A DNA stretch of 64,000 nucleotides from Bacteroidota bacterium (GCA_018266055.1 JAFDYT010000002.1:1-64000); one strand, 5' to 3'; counted from the stretch's first letter, positions 52,980 through 62,608 are shown. Notes: a model not told the origin generated them from the letters alone. Numbers and translations are program-made.

Positions 52980-53909
52980 TCAATTCATGGTTAAGTTTCT
53001 GAAAATATCTTCGAGGCGGGTTTCAAGCGGGATAAGTTCCGTAAGGATCCATCCTTTGCTGACGCACAGCGTAAAAATGTCGCGCTTGCTGGACTGTCCT
53101 GGCTTGCTTTGTACTTCGAGGCGGCTGGTAGCCACGTCAATCAAATCTACTTTAGCCACCGAAGGCAACGCCTTTAGCGCGGTTTCTACTTCTGCGGCCG
53201 CGGCCTCCTCAATCCTCACCTTGATCAACTCGCTTCCCTCCGCTTGCTTGCGCAACGTGTCGGATGTTCCGTCGGCCACGATCTTTCCTTTGTTGATGAT
53301 CAGGATACGGTCGCACGTAGCCTCTACTTCCGGCAGAATGTGTGTGCTGAGGATAACCGTCTTTTCTTTCCCAATTTCGCGGATCAGCTTGCGGATCTCC
53401 ACGATCTGATTCGGGTCGAGACCAGTAGTGGGTTCATCCAACACCAGGATTTCCGGATCGTGGATCATGGCTTGTGCCAGTCCCACGCGCTGGCGATATC
53501 CTTTTGACAACTCGCCAATCTTTTTGTGCTTCTCGGCATTGAGCCCGCACTTGCTCACCATACTACGGATGCGTTCTTCAATTTTTGATTCGGTCACACC
53601 TTGCAAGGCAGCACAAAAGCGCAGGTACTCAATCACCGGCATATCAAGGTACAGCGGATTGTTCTCCTGAAGGTAGCCAATGTGGTGTTTGATTTCGTCG
53701 CCTGCTTCCTTCAGCGATTTTCCACCGATCAGGATGTCTCCTTCCGTAGCCGAAAGATATCCGGTGATCATTTTCATCGTAGTCGTTTTGCCGGCTCCGT
53801 TCGGGCCTAGGAATCCCAGGACTTCACCGGTTTTGACTTCAAACGAAATGCTATCGACTGCCCGTTGAGGACCGTAGCGTTTCGAAAGGTTCTCAATTTT
53901 TATATCCAT
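52980..53909 (-). CDS. gldA: Gliding motility-associated ABC transporter ATP-binding protein GldA
   Basis: A 309-residue ATPase with Walker A GFLGPNGAGKTTTMK, signature LSKGYRQRVGLAQAM, Walker B ILVLDEPTTGLDPNQI and H-loop LSTHILPE, followed by a C-terminal ACT-like extension (VDLIDVATSRLEVQSK). The ATG at 53909 (MDIKIENLSKRYG) is chosen; the frame is open further upstream but only through a low-complexity G/T-rich stretch with no family match. Confidence 0.93.
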   Translation of the reverse strand: MDIKIENLSKRYGPQRAVDSISFEVKTGEVLGFLGPNGAGKTTTMKMITGYLSATEGDILIGGKSLKEAGDEIKHHIGYLQENNPLYLDMPVIEYLRFCAALQGVTESKIEERIRSMVSKCGLNAEKHKKIGELSKGYRQRVGLAQAMIHDPEILVLDEPTTGLDPNQIVEIRKLIREIGKEKTVILSTHILPEVEATCDRILIINKGKIVADGTSDTLRKQAEGSELIKVRIEEAAAAEVETALKALPSVAKVDLIDVATSRLEVQSKPGQSSKRDIFTLCVSKGWILTELIPLETRLEDIFRNLTMN

Positions 53910-54071
53910 AAACAGAGGGTTGAATACCCCGGGTTTTTTTTGCGGGGCAAAATAAATTTTTTCAGAAAAAAAAATCAAGACCCCTGAGATTTTACCAAAG
54001 CACCCCCTTCGCACAACTTTCATTTCTTAGTCTGTCAAACTTTTGCGTTCTTCCAGAATTAATTCCAACCT

Positions 54072-56159
54072 ATGAAATATCTCTTTGGTCTTTTCCTCCT
54101 CCTGAGCATGGGCTCTTTTGCTCAATCGCTTACAGGCTTCACACCGGCTTCCTCTGAAAAAGAAAAACAAGCCGAAACTTTTTTCCTGAATCAGCAGGAA
54201 AGTGACCGCTATAAAAATCATTTAAAAACCATCACCAAAGAGCCGCACATCGCAGCCTCCAAAGCCAACGAACGCGTGCGCGACTACATGGCCGACGTGA
54301 TGCGCAAGGCAGGCTTTCAGGTGGAGATATTTCCGTACGACCTTTACCTTCCGGTAATGCCGGGTTCGGCTTCAGCCGAAATTGTGGAACCGATACGCAT
54401 TCCGCTCAACAACAAAGAATATATTCATCCCGAAGATCCGTATTCGTCGGATCCAAATTTGAATTTTGGATTCAATGCCTACAGCGGCACCGGCGATGTC
54501 ACTGCCGAAGTAGTCTACGCCAACTTTGGCCGCAAAGAAGACTTTGAAAAACTTCAGGCGATGGGCATCTCCGTCAAAGGAAAAGTAGTCATCGCGCGCT
54601 ACGGAGGAAACTTCCGCGGCTACAAAGCGAAATACGCCGAAGCGGCAGGCGCTGCTGCGCTGATCATCTTCACTGATCCGGGCGACAGCGGCTACGTCAA
54701 AGGACTCGTTTATCCGGAAGGACCTTTTTATAATGAAAGCGACATTCAACGCGGCTCATTGCTCACGCTCGACTGGACTGGCGACCCGCTCACTCCTTTC
54801 GAGCCGTCGCTGCCCGTAGATGGAAAAAAGAAAATCGCCCGCAAGAAACCTGAAGAAGTGACCGGCATGCACAACATCCCCGTGTTGCCATTACCGTATG
54901 GATCGGCGAAAGAAATCTTCGCCCGCATGAAAGGAAAGCCCGTGCCCGCCGGCTGGCAGGGAGGACTTCCCTACACGTATCGCCTTGAAGGCGGCGCTGA
55001 CCTGAAGGTGCGCGTGAACGTGGTACAGAAAAGAGAAATCCAACGCGTGTACAACGTGGTCGGTACGCTGACTGGCGCTGAACTTCCAGACGAATGGATT
55101 ATGGCGGGCGCGCACTACGACTCGTGGGGCTTTGGTGCCACCGATCCCAACAGTGGTACGGCTATGCTGATGGCGCTGAGTGAATCGCTCGGCAAACTCG
55201 CGCAAGCCGGATACAAACCGCGTCGTACAATTAAGATCGCTCACTGGGATGCTGAAGAACAAGGTGTGATTGGCTCTACCGAATGGGTAGAACAATTTCG
55301 TGATGAACTCAATGCCAAAGGTGTTGCCTACTTCAATGCCGACGGAGCCGTGTCCGGAAAATCGTTTGGCGCTGCATCCAGCCCGTCGCTGAAGGGATTG
55401 ATCATTGAAGCTACCAAGTCGGTGCCCTATCCTGACTCGGCGAAAACAGTGTATGACCATTGGCTCGGAAAGAAAAGTCAGAAAGAACCTGCGCTGGGAA
55501 ATCTTGGCGGTGGCTCTGATCACATCGCCTTCTATACGCACGTGGGCATCCCATCGTGGGGTGGCGGCACAGGTGGCCCAACGATCTATCACTCCAACCA
55601 CGACAGTTTTTCGTTTTACGAGCGCTTTGCTGATCCCAGCTTTAAAATGGGTCCGCTGGTAGAGCGCGTGTTTGGCATCGTGGCCTTACGGCTCGCCAAT
55701 GCCGACGTGATTCCCTACAATGTAAGTCGCTACGGCGCTGACTTGCATACACACTTTGAAGGACTTCAGAAATTAACCAAAGTGTACGACAACGGCCCGA
55801 ACGCCTTCTCCTTCGATGCACTGATCAAAGCTTCCGATGATTTGAAAAAAGCAGGTGAAGATGCAGAGGCCGCCATCAAGTCGGCTAATGCATCCAATCT
55901 GAAAGCCATCAACGCCGAACTTCTTTTGCTGGAACGTCAATGGATTGACGAAAAGGGAATGCCTTACGGGAATTGGTACCGCTCGCTCTATGCGTCGCCG
56001 GATCCGTACAGTGGCTACGCTTCGTGGATGATGCCTGCGTTTCAATACGAAGCGTCGATTAAATCGACTGCGAATTTGAAAGCCTACGAACAGCGTTACC
56101 TCGATGCCATCAGCCGGTTGAAAGTGAAGTTGGAGAATGTGACGAAGTTAGCGAAGTAG
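54072..56159 (+). CDS. M28-family metallopeptidase, glutamate carboxypeptidase II-like
   Basis: A secreted zinc peptidase of 695 residues: signal peptide (1-18, GSFAQ), a PA (protease-associated) domain inserted at about 130-260 (VTAEVVYANFGRKEDFEKLQ, GKVVIARYGGNFRGYKAKYA), the M28 catalytic domain, and a C-terminal helical dimerisation domain. Metal and catalytic residues are visible: His and Asp in AGAHYDSWGFGATDPNSG, Glu-Glu in WDAEEQGVIGSTEW, Asp in FNADG and His in GGGSDHIAFY. Homologues cleave C-terminal glutamate from peptides; the substrate here is probably environmental peptide. Confidence 0.93.
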   Translation: MKYLFGLFLLLSMGSFAQSLTGFTPASSEKEKQAETFFLNQQESDRYKNHLKTITKEPHIAASKANERVRDYMADVMRKAGFQVEIFPYDLYLPVMPGSASAEIVEPIRIPLNNKEYIHPEDPYSSDPNLNFGFNAYSGTGDVTAEVVYANFGRKEDFEKLQAMGISVKGKVVIARYGGNFRGYKAKYAEAAGAAALIIFTDPGDSGYVKGLVYPEGPFYNESDIQRGSLLTLDWTGDPLTPFEPSLPVDGKKKIARKKPEEVTGMHNIPVLPLPYGSAKEIFARMKGKPVPAGWQGGLPYTYRLEGGADLKVRVNVVQKREIQRVYNVVGTLTGAELPDEWIMAGAHYDSWGFGATDPNSGTAMLMALSESLGKLAQAGYKPRRTIKIAHWDAEEQGVIGSTEWVEQFRDELNAKGVAYFNADGAVSGKSFGAASSPSLKGLIIEATKSVPYPDSAKTVYDHWLGKKSQKEPALGNLGGGSDHIAFYTHVGIPSWGGGTGGPTIYHSNHDSFSFYERFADPSFKMGPLVERVFGIVALRLANADVIPYNVSRYGADLHTHFEGLQKLTKVYDNGPNAFSFDALIKASDDLKKAGEDAEAAIKSANASNLKAINAELLLLERQWIDEKGMPYGNWYRSLYASPDPYSGYASWMMPAFQYEASIKSTANLKAYEQRYLDAISRLKVKLENVTKLAK

Positions 56160-56201
56160 TGTCGCACCGATTTCGATTAACAATTAACCCATAACAGGAT
56201 A

Positions 56202-57122
56202 TCACCTGATTTCCTGACCTGGCTGTGTCTTCCACCGCTCGTGCATCCACACCCATTGTTCGGGATGCTCGCGCACGATACGCTCAGTGAAGTCAGTGAA
56301 GTTTTGTGTGTTGATGATTAAATCCTGCTCCTCATCACCGGTGTACACCAACGGTATCTCCGGAAGGATGTGCATCTGCTGCTTGTAGTTCTCATCGAGG
56401 TAAACGTAGGTGGGCACCACGGCACATCCTGACTTCAACGCCATCACGGTAGCGCCGATAGGTGTGGCGGCAGGCTTTCCGAAAAAATTAACAAACCGGC
56501 TTTTCACCTTCGTATCCTGATCGATGAGAATCGCGATCGAGCCGCCGGACTTCAACGCCTTAAAAAGCCGCACACTTTCTTTTCCACGTTCAATGGCTAT
56601 GGCGCCGTAGGCATTTCTGTATTTCACGAGCAACTGGTTGAGCCGTTCGTCGCCAAGTGCAGTGCCGATGATGTTGGGTTTTAATCCGCGCAGCGCCATG
56701 TTGGTGATCTGCAAATCGAATGCGCCGAGATGCGCCGTCAGAAACATCACCCCTTTCCCCTTCGCATGTGCCTTTTCATAGTTTTCAATCCCGGTGGTGA
56801 CGAGAAATTTGTTCAGGTCGTCGAGTGTTTTCACCGTAAGGGAACGGATGATATCGCCCGCATTTTTGCCGAGCATCTCAAATGTTTTCTTACTAAGCTT
56901 CTTTATTTCTTCGGGCGATTTCTCGTTACCGAATGCAATGGTCAGGTGCTTGATCATTCGCTCGGCAGGCTTCGGTGAGAAACGGTAAGCCACACGTCCT
57001 AGCACGCCGCAGAAGCGTAACCATATTTTTCGTGGCGTAATTCCCGCCGAAAAAATCAGGAACCGGACGAAGTAATAGAGGGCCGTGTATTTAATTTCCT
57101 TGCGCAGCGGGCGTTTTTCCAT
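56202..57122 (-). CDS. Lysophospholipid/lipid A acyltransferase (LpxL/HtrB family)
   Basis: A 306-residue inner-membrane acyltransferase with one N-terminal hydrophobic region (YFVRFLIFSAGITP) and the HxxxxxD-type catalytic motif TAHLGAFDLQ near residue 132. The downstream pieces IAILIDQDTKVKSRFVNFFG and ATPIGATVMALKSGCAVVP are typical of the LpxL/LpxM group. It adds a secondary acyl chain to lipid A or a related lipid. The ATG at 57122 is preceded by a perfect -7 element. Confidence 0.9.
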   Translation of the reverse strand: MEKRPLRKEIKYTALYYFVRFLIFSAGITPRKIWLRFCGVLGRVAYRFSPKPAERMIKHLTIAFGNEKSPEEIKKLSKKTFEMLGKNAGDIIRSLTVKTLDDLNKFLVTTGIENYEKAHAKGKGVMFLTAHLGAFDLQITNMALRGLKPNIIGTALGDERLNQLLVKYRNAYGAIAIERGKESVRLFKALKSGGSIAILIDQDTKVKSRFVNFFGKPAATPIGATVMALKSGCAVVPTYVYLDENYKQQMHILPEIPLVYTGDEEQDLIINTQNFTDFTERIVREHPEQWVWMHERWKTQPGQEIR

Positions 57123-57134
57123 AGCCTAAAAGGG

Positions 57135-57142
57135 CAAAGATA
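57135..57142 (-). promoter_or_regulatory. -7 promoter element TATCTTTG for the acyltransferase
   Basis: Perfect TAnnTTTG match on the minus strand, twelve bases before the ATG at 57122, in a 45-base gap shared with a divergent gene. Confidence 0.5.
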
Positions 57143-57155
57143 CAGCGCAAAAACG

Positions 57156-57163
57156 TAACTTCG
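57156..57163 (+). promoter_or_regulatory. Candidate -7 element TAACTTCG next to a start codon
   Basis: One base off TAnnTTTG and four bases before the ATG at 57168. It may form a compact divergent promoter pair with the minus-strand element at 57135-57142. Confidence 0.35.
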
Positions 57164-57167
57164 AGGT

Positions 57168-57674
57168 ATGAAAAAAGTGTACCTGGTACGTCATGCCAAA
57201 TCAAGCTGGGCCGATATGGGCATGGACGATTTTGACCGGCCACTCAACGAGCGCGGCGAAAAAGATGCGCCGCACATGGCGAAGCTCCTGAAGCATCACG
57301 GCGTGGTGCCCGACCGCATGATCAGCAGTCCCGCCAAACGGGCCTTGTCGACCTGCCTGGCATTCGCCGACGTGTTGAAGTTTGACGAAGCCAGTATTGT
57401 CACCGACAAAAAATTATATCACGCCAGCGCCGACGCTATTCTTCGTGTGCTGGCACAAATGAAAGAACACAAAGGCGAAGAGGAGGATGTAGTGTTGCTC
57501 TTCGGGCATAATCCCGGCATTACTGATTTTGCCAATGCATTACTCAACATAGGAATTGACAACATACCGACCTGCGGAATTGTGGGAGCAACGCTGAACA
57601 TCGACCGTTGGGCAGACATTGCATTCGGCTGCGGAAAGCTGACGTCGTTTGAGTATCCTAAAAAAGGAGGCTAA
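57168..57674 (+). CDS. SixA-like histidine phosphatase
   Basis: A 168-residue phosphatase of the RHG superfamily with the catalytic start YLVRHAKSSWAD (nucleophilic His), LNERGEKDAPHMAKLL, and the second His in LFGHNPGITDFAN. SixA-type enzymes dephosphorylate histidine phosphotransfer domains; whether this one acts on a phosphorelay or a small metabolite is not shown. It converges with the DUF6787 gene, 3 bases apart. Confidence 0.92.
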   Translation: MKKVYLVRHAKSSWADMGMDDFDRPLNERGEKDAPHMAKLLKHHGVVPDRMISSPAKRALSTCLAFADVLKFDEASIVTDKKLYHASADAILRVLAQMKEHKGEEEDVVLLFGHNPGITDFANALLNIGIDNIPTCGIVGATLNIDRWADIAFGCGKLTSFEYPKKGG

Positions 57675-57677
57675 GGA

Positions 57678-57983
57678 TTATTCCTTCTTGCGAAAGAGTC
57701 CGCGCATCCGCGTGAAAAATCGCTTTTCAAAAGCGTAGAAAAAATGAAATTGTCCGAACAAGAATCCATACATCAGCAGCACGATGTTGTACACCGGGAG
57801 AATCAAAATGTAATACACCACTTTGGCCCAGGTAGGAATTTCGGCACCAAAGAAAAAATGCAACAAGGGCCGAGCCAACGCTACCACCGTCATCCCGGTA
57901 CAGCAAAACACCAGCAGGATGGCAATTACCTGCCAGATATTTTTGGCGTTCCAGCGCGTCTGAAGTTTCTGTAACCAGCTCAT
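57678..57983 (-). CDS. DUF6787-like small membrane protein
   Basis: A 101-residue protein starting MSWLQKLQTRWN at the ATG of 57983 (a TTG four codons upstream is less likely). It has two long helices (WQVIAILLVFCCTGMTVVAL; WAKVVYYILILPVYNIVLLM) and a conserved basic tail FEKRFFTRMRGLF. This type is common in Bacteroidota and uncharacterised. It is the last gene of a three-gene operon with the pseudouridine synthase and the M20 peptidase. Confidence 0.82.
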   Translation of the reverse strand: MSWLQKLQTRWNAKNIWQVIAILLVFCCTGMTVVALARPLLHFFFGAEIPTWAKVVYYILILPVYNIVLLMYGFLFGQFHFFYAFEKRFFTRMRGLFRKKE

Positions 57984-57995
57984 CTCAGCGTTCAA

Positions 57996-58673
57996 TTAAC
58001 TAAAAAGATTCCAGAATTCATTCTTCGGCAATGGCGCTTCGATAGAAACGGGCTCTTTTTTCACCGGATGAACAAACTGAAGTCGCCGAGCATGCAGGCA
58101 AATGCTATGGTCGGCATTCGGTTGTTCGGCGCCATACTTTACGTCACCCACAATGGGGCAACCCATCGATGCGAGTTGCACACGAATTTGGTGCGGTCTT
58201 CCCGTAAGGGGATTCACTTCCAACAGGAAATATCCCGACTGACTTTTGATCACCCGGTAACTTAGCTCCGATCGCTGACCGTCTTTGTTCTCGCGTGCAT
58301 ACGCGGTGACCTTGTTGTTCTTTTCGTTTTTTATAAGCCAGTGTACCAACGTGCCCGATTGGTGTTGAGGTTTGCTTCGCACGATAGCCCAATATGTTTT
58401 TTTGGTTTCGCGTTCGCGAAACTGTTCGTTCATGCGTTCCAACGCCTTTGACGTTCGCCCAAAAATCACCACACCACTTACAGGCCTGTCGAGGCGATGC
58501 ACCACACCCAGAAAAACATCGCCGGGTTTATTGTACTTTTCTTTGATATACTTTTTGCAAGTTTCAACTAAAGGTTCGTCGCCGGTTTCGTCGCCCTGCA
58601 CTAGTTCACCGGCGCGTTTATTCACGGCAAGTAAATGATTGTCTTCGTAGAGGATACGCGTACTGATATCCAT
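57996..58673 (-). CDS. RluA-family RNA pseudouridine synthase
   Basis: A 225-residue enzyme that isomerises uridine to pseudouridine in rRNA or tRNA. The catalytic aspartate lies in GVVHRLDRPVSGVVIFGRT near residue 62, preceded by EDNHLLAVNKRAGELVQGD and followed by NPLTGRPHQIRVQLASMGCP. There is no N-terminal S4 domain, so it is the short RluA/TruC-like form; the exact target site cannot be read from the sequence. Confidence 0.93.
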   Translation of the reverse strand: MDISTRILYEDNHLLAVNKRAGELVQGDETGDEPLVETCKKYIKEKYNKPGDVFLGVVHRLDRPVSGVVIFGRTSKALERMNEQFRERETKKTYWAIVRSKPQHQSGTLVHWLIKNEKNNKVTAYARENKDGQRSELSYRVIKSQSGYFLLEVNPLTGRPHQIRVQLASMGCPIVGDVKYGAEQPNADHSICLHARRLQFVHPVKKEPVSIEAPLPKNEFWNLFS

Positions 58674-58678
58674 GGCAC

Positions 58679-60121
58679 TCAGAGTCCGCGGATCAATTGC
58701 TCATAAAACCAAAGACTCGTTTTGAAACTCTCCACACTCACACGCTCGTCGATGCCATGAAATCCGATCGGGTCAACCATAGGGCTGAACTTGATGATAT
58801 TGGACGAAACTTCGTCGAACTTGCGTGAGTCGGTTGCGCCGATCATCAGGAAAGGCGAAACCAATGTTTCCGGATAGGCTTTACGGATAGCGCCTGCTAC
58901 TTGCTGAAATCCACTTCCTGCCTCATCCGTCACACCGGACGCTTCGGTGAAGAATCCGTTTTTGTACTCCACCTTCACGCGCGGATCATCAATGAGGGCG
59001 ATTACTTTTTCGCGGATGTCTGCTCCCTTGTCGCCGGGCAGCAACCGGAAGTTGATATACGCCGACGCCATTGTGGGGATGACGTTATCTTTAATTCCGG
59101 CATTAATAATCGTAGGTGCGGCCGTGGTGCGCACCATGGCGTTGCCCGGTCCTGTTTTTTCATAGATGCCTACCAATACGCCTTTGAACAACCACGTGTT
59201 GGCAAAAACCATCTTTTGCAAGAACGGCAATTCCGGTCCTACAGCGCGGATAAATCCTTGCATCGGTGTCGTGAATTTCGCGTCGAACGGTTTAGCTCTC
59301 ACCTTCACGATGGCCTTTGTTAAAATATCAATCGAGGTTTCTTTCTCCGGCATCGACGAGTGACCTCCACTCTTCTCCACCGACAAGATCAGCGACATGT
59401 ATCCTTTTTCTGCTGTGCCCAGCAATGCCACTGGTTTGGCTAGGTTAGGAATTTTCTCTTTGGTGATTACACCGCCTTCGTCCAGCACCAGGTCCACTTG
59501 AATCTTCCTTTCTTTCATCAGCGTGGCAATGGCTTCAGCCCCTTTTCCGCCGATCTCCTCATCATGACCAAACGCCAGGTAAACGGTGCGCTCAGGTTTA
59601 AAACCGGCTGCCAAAAGTTTCTCAACCGACTCCATGATCGAGATGAGATTAATTTTGTCGTCGGCCGTACCGCGTCCCCAGATGAAATTGTCTTTCACCG
59701 TTCCGGCAAACGGGTCGACCGTCCACATCTTCTCGGTCCCTTCTTCAATTGGTACTACATCCTGATGCGCCATCAAGACAGACGGTTTCAATTGAGGATT
59801 TTTTCCCTCCCACGTGTAGAGCAAACTGAAGCGCGCTACTTTCTCAACTTTCAACTGCGCATGAACGAGCGGATATGTCTTTTCGAGATATTGATGAAAA
59901 GCGATAAACTGGGTAGTATCAATTTTCGACGCATCGAGATACGAAACAGTTTTGATATTGACCGCGCCTTTGAAATGGTCCAATGCCTGCTCAGCGACTT
60001 CAGGGGCAGGTAAGGCGGCAACCTTCTGTTGAATGGAAGAAAACCGAAAGGTGTTAATGAGTAAAACGGCCACCAGCGCCAGCAACGCGAAGAGCAAGCC
60101 AAGAAGAATTTTTTTGATCAT
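58679..60121 (-). CDS. M20 family peptidase, carboxypeptidase S / PM20D1-like
   Basis: A 480-residue zinc hydrolase with an N-terminal membrane anchor or signal (IKKILLGLLFALLALVAVLL). Metal sites are visible as LMAHQDVVPIE, GRGTADDKINLI, GHDEEIGGKGAEAI and late FHGIDERV. The lid/dimerisation domain lies at about 240-360. PM20D1-like enzymes act on N-acyl amino acids or dipeptides. The ATG at 60121 is chosen over one at 60160 because the hydrophobic leader and the promoter octamer upstream fit it best. It heads an operon, with the pseudouridine synthase gene 5 bases downstream. Confidence 0.9.
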   Translation of the reverse strand: MIKKILLGLLFALLALVAVLLINTFRFSSIQQKVAALPAPEVAEQALDHFKGAVNIKTVSYLDASKIDTTQFIAFHQYLEKTYPLVHAQLKVEKVARFSLLYTWEGKNPQLKPSVLMAHQDVVPIEEGTEKMWTVDPFAGTVKDNFIWGRGTADDKINLISIMESVEKLLAAGFKPERTVYLAFGHDEEIGGKGAEAIATLMKERKIQVDLVLDEGGVITKEKIPNLAKPVALLGTAEKGYMSLILSVEKSGGHSSMPEKETSIDILTKAIVKVRAKPFDAKFTTPMQGFIRAVGPELPFLQKMVFANTWLFKGVLVGIYEKTGPGNAMVRTTAAPTIINAGIKDNVIPTMASAYINFRLLPGDKGADIREKVIALIDDPRVKVEYKNGFFTEASGVTDEAGSGFQQVAGAIRKAYPETLVSPFLMIGATDSRKFDEVSSNIIKFSPMVDPIGFHGIDERVSVESFKTSLWFYEQLIRGL

Positions 60122-60137
60122 AAAAAAGCAGATGAGA

Positions 60138-60145
60138 CAAAAATA
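60138..60145 (-). promoter_or_regulatory. -7 promoter element TATTTTTG for the M20 peptidase operon
   Basis: Perfect TAnnTTTG match on the minus strand, 16 bases before the chosen ATG at 60121. It would fall inside the coding region if the ATG at 60160 were used. Confidence 0.5.
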
Positions 60146-60235
60146 CTTTTTAATGGCCAAAGAGTGGAATGAAGAGAGCGTTATTTAATAACCTCCGACT
60201 CCCCCTGCGTATCCGAGCCTTTGCGTGCCTTACCC

Positions 60236-61819
60236 TCAATCCTTAAACTCGCTCGTAAAATGGAAGTTGATCTCCGGGAAATTATCCTGCACCATCTGCA
60301 GCCAGGCCTTCGACTCCGCCATGAATACCAGCTTGCCGTCTTTGTCCAGCGCGATGTGCCGTTGCTTTGACGCAATGAACTCCTGCAACTTCTTTTCGTC
60401 GGGGCTGCTAAACCAACAGGCCTTATAAATGTGCTGAGGCAAAAATTCTACCGTAGCACCGTATTCTTCTTTCAACCGGAACTGAATCACTTCAAACTGA
60501 AGCGCACCCACGGTGCCCACTACTTTTTTCTTACCTAGCTCGTAGGTGAATAGCTGCGCTACCCCTTCTTCCATCAACTGCAGCAATCCTTTTTCAAGCT
60601 GCTTGGTTTTCATCGCATCGCGGTTCGACACCTCTTTGAAAATCTCGGGCGAGAAACTAGGTATGCCGGTGTAGAGCATCTTCTCTCCCTCCGTGAGTGT
60701 ATCGCCGATTTTCAAATTGCCGGTATCAAACAAACCGACGATGTCGCCAGGCCACGCTTCATCTACTGTCTCGCGGTCTTGCGCCATGAAAGCCGTAGCA
60801 TTCGAAAAGCGAATCGACTTGTCGTTGCGCACGTGCAGGTAGTTGTTGCCGCGCTCAAACTTGCCGGAGCACACGCGCAAAAACGCAATGCGGTTGCGGT
60901 GCTTCGGGTCCATGTTGGCGTGAATCTTAAAAATAAATCCGGTGAATTTTTTCTCGTCGGGTTTTACTTCGCGCGTCGTGGTGGTACGAATCAGCGGCGG
61001 CGGCGCCAGGCGGATGAACGTGTCGAGCAATTCTTTCACTCCGAAATTATTCACTGCACTTCCAAAAAATACCGGCGCTACTTTTCCGTCGAGGTAATCC
61101 TGTACATCCAGCTCAGGATAAACGCCGTTGAGCAGCTCCACATCTTCACGAAGTTTGATCGCGTAATTTTCGCCCACGTATTGATCCAACTCCGGCGAGT
61201 TGATGTCCGAAATTTCTATCGCTTCTTCCACCGTTGTTTTACTTGGCGTAAAAAGCTTCAGACTTTTTTCATAGAGACTATACACGCCTTTGAACGTCTT
61301 ACCCATACTGATGGGCCAGCTCAGCGGATGTACCTTGATTTTGAGTTTTGCTTCGATCTCGTCGAGCAAGTCAAAAGGATCTTGTCCTTCGCGGTCGAGC
61401 TTGTTGATAAAGCAGAGCACGGGAGTGTTGCGCATACGGCATACCTCCATCAGCTTTTCCGTTTGCATCTCCACACCCTTCACACAATCCACCACCATGA
61501 TTACGCTGTCTACCGCGGTGAGCGTGCGGTACGTATCTTCAGCAAAGTCCTGGTGACCGGGCGTATCGAGCAGATTGATTTTGATGTCTTTGTAGTTGAA
61601 CCCCATCACCGAGGTAGCCACTGAGATACCGCGTTGCTTTTCGATTTCCATCCAGTCGCTGCGGGCGTGGTCTTTGATTTTCGATGATTTTACGGCACCG
61701 GCCTTCTGGATTGCCCCACCAAAGAGGAGCAGTTTTTCCGTAAGGGTAGTTTTCCCGGCATCGGGGTGAGAGATGATGCCAAACGTGCGGCGTTTGGCTA
61801 TTTCCTGATCTAACGTCAT
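60236..61819 (-). CDS. prfC: Peptide chain release factor 3
   Basis: GTPase that recycles RF1/RF2 from the ribosome after termination. The 527 residues show G1 [15 protein letters not shown], switch-region [11 protein letters not shown]3 [15 protein letters not shown]4 [10 protein letters not shown], and RF3-specific C-terminal segments ([34 protein letters not shown]). A perfect-looking -7 is not present; AACTTTTG and TATCTTCG lie on the minus strand in the 40 bases upstream. The structured GC-rich repeat copy 2 lies further upstream. Confidence 0.97.
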   Translation of the reverse strand: MTLDQEIAKRRTFGIISHPDAGKTTLTEKLLLFGGAIQKAGAVKSSKIKDHARSDWMEIEKQRGISVATSVMGFNYKDIKINLLDTPGHQDFAEDTYRTLTAVDSVIMVVDCVKGVEMQTEKLMEVCRMRNTPVLCFINKLDREGQDPFDLLDEIEAKLKIKVHPLSWPISMGKTFKGVYSLYEKSLKLFTPSKTTVEEAIEISDINSPELDQYVGENYAIKLREDVELLNGVYPELDVQDYLDGKVAPVFFGSAVNNFGVKELLDTFIRLAPPPLIRTTTTREVKPDEKKFTGFIFKIHANMDPKHRNRIAFLRVCSGKFERGNNYLHVRNDKSIRFSNATAFMAQDRETVDEAWPGDIVGLFDTGNLKIGDTLTEGEKMLYTGIPSFSPEIFKEVSNRDAMKTKQLEKGLLQLMEEGVAQLFTYELGKKKVVGTVGALQFEVIQFRLKEEYGATVEFLPQHIYKACWFSSPDEKKLQEFIASKQRHIALDKDGKLVFMAESKAWLQMVQDNFPEINFHFTSEFKD

Positions 61820-62122
61820 GAGTAAAAATTCGGCGCGAAGATAGGCAAAAGTTAAAAGCTGAAAGAGGGAAAGAATAAAGAGGCGGCCTGGCGCGGTCGA
61901 GACGAGCGCGCCACCGGGCTATCCGTTACAAGTCCGGCCACACGCTGCGCCAGCGCACTTCGGGCTTTTCACTGCTATCCCTGGCCGGAAACCCTTGCCG
62001 TTGGTGAACTTACATTCTATTTGCTCTTCTTGATCAAGAGTTTACTACTCGACACTCCTCTCACTTCTCCCCAAAAATTCTTATCTTAATGGTGCACCAC
62101 CTAAACCCCAAAACCTAATACC
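61820..62122. other. 303-base gene-free gap between prfC and a lipoprotein gene
   Basis: Holds the likely prfC promoter region (about 61825-61860), the dispersed structured repeat copy 2 (61911-61986) and an AT-rich leader for the 62123 gene, with TATCTTAA at about 62082 as a weak -7 candidate. I see no coding frame or tRNA in it. Confidence 0.6.
61911..61986 (-). repeat. Dispersed GC-rich structured repeat, copy 2 (inverted)
   Basis: Read on the minus strand it contains GGGATAGCAGTGAAAAGCCC and GGCCGGACTTGTAACGGATA followed by GCCCGG, matching copy 1 at 47063-47141 with a few substitutions. The variable central hairpin is TGCGC-TG-GCGCA here instead of AGCCCG-AAG-CGGGCT, so the stem is kept with different bases. 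Confidence 0.82.
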
Positions 62123-62608
62123 ATGAAAAAAATTACGTTCACTCTTCTTGCAGCAGTTTTACTGTCGTTTGCAGGCTGCAACTTCAGCGCTGGCACAAAA
62201 AAAGACTTCGCTACCGGCCTTTCGCAAACCTACCATGGCTTTACCGTGGACGAAGTACTGTTGGTTGGCCCAGATAATAAAGCCATGAGCAACAACAAAG
62301 TTGCTGTAGGAACAAAGGTTGCAATAGTTATCCAAGGGTTAGCCGGCTATGAATTAAAAGACAACAAAGCCTATCCCGGCCTTTCGCTAAGCGTTACTGA
62401 TAAAGACGGCAAAACTGTACTGGGCGCCGAAGACTTGTTCGGACAAAATGAAGGTTTTTCCACTGCCGATGCGTCGGTGCTTCGCGGTACACTTACTGTG
62501 GGCGATCCGATGAAAGCAGGTGAAACCTATCATGTCAAAGTCCATGCGTGGGATAAAAACAATAAAGAAAATGAACTCACTGCCGAGGTGGACATAGTTG
62601 TTGAGTGA
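62123..62608 (+). CDS. Predicted lipoprotein of unknown function
   Basis: A 161-residue protein with a signal peptide and lipobox (LLSFAGC, Cys at 19), so it is lipid-anchored in the periplasm or outer membrane. The mature part looks like a single beta-sandwich domain (TVDEVLLVGPDNK, VAIVIQGLAGYEL, GLSLSVTDKDGKTVLGAEDL, ETYHVKVHAWDKNNKENELT). It is probably monocistronic. No named family is recognised. Confidence 0.78.
   Translation: MKKITFTLLAAVLLSFAGCNFSAGTKKDFATGLSQTYHGFTVDEVLLVGPDNKAMSNNKVAVGTKVAIVIQGLAGYELKDNKAYPGLSLSVTDKDGKTVLGAEDLFGQNEGFSTADASVLRGTLTVGDPMKAGETYHVKVHAWDKNNKENELTAEVDIVVE

Noticed and set aside
49804-53909. Proof of gliding motility
   Set aside because: GldA-GldF-GldG alone are retained in non-gliding species; gldB, gldK-N and spr genes are not in the window.
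60779-61624. Long open frame (281 codons) on the plus strand inside prfC
   Set aside because: It lies opposite the conserved G domain of RF3 and its Arg/His-rich translation is typical of antisense frames.
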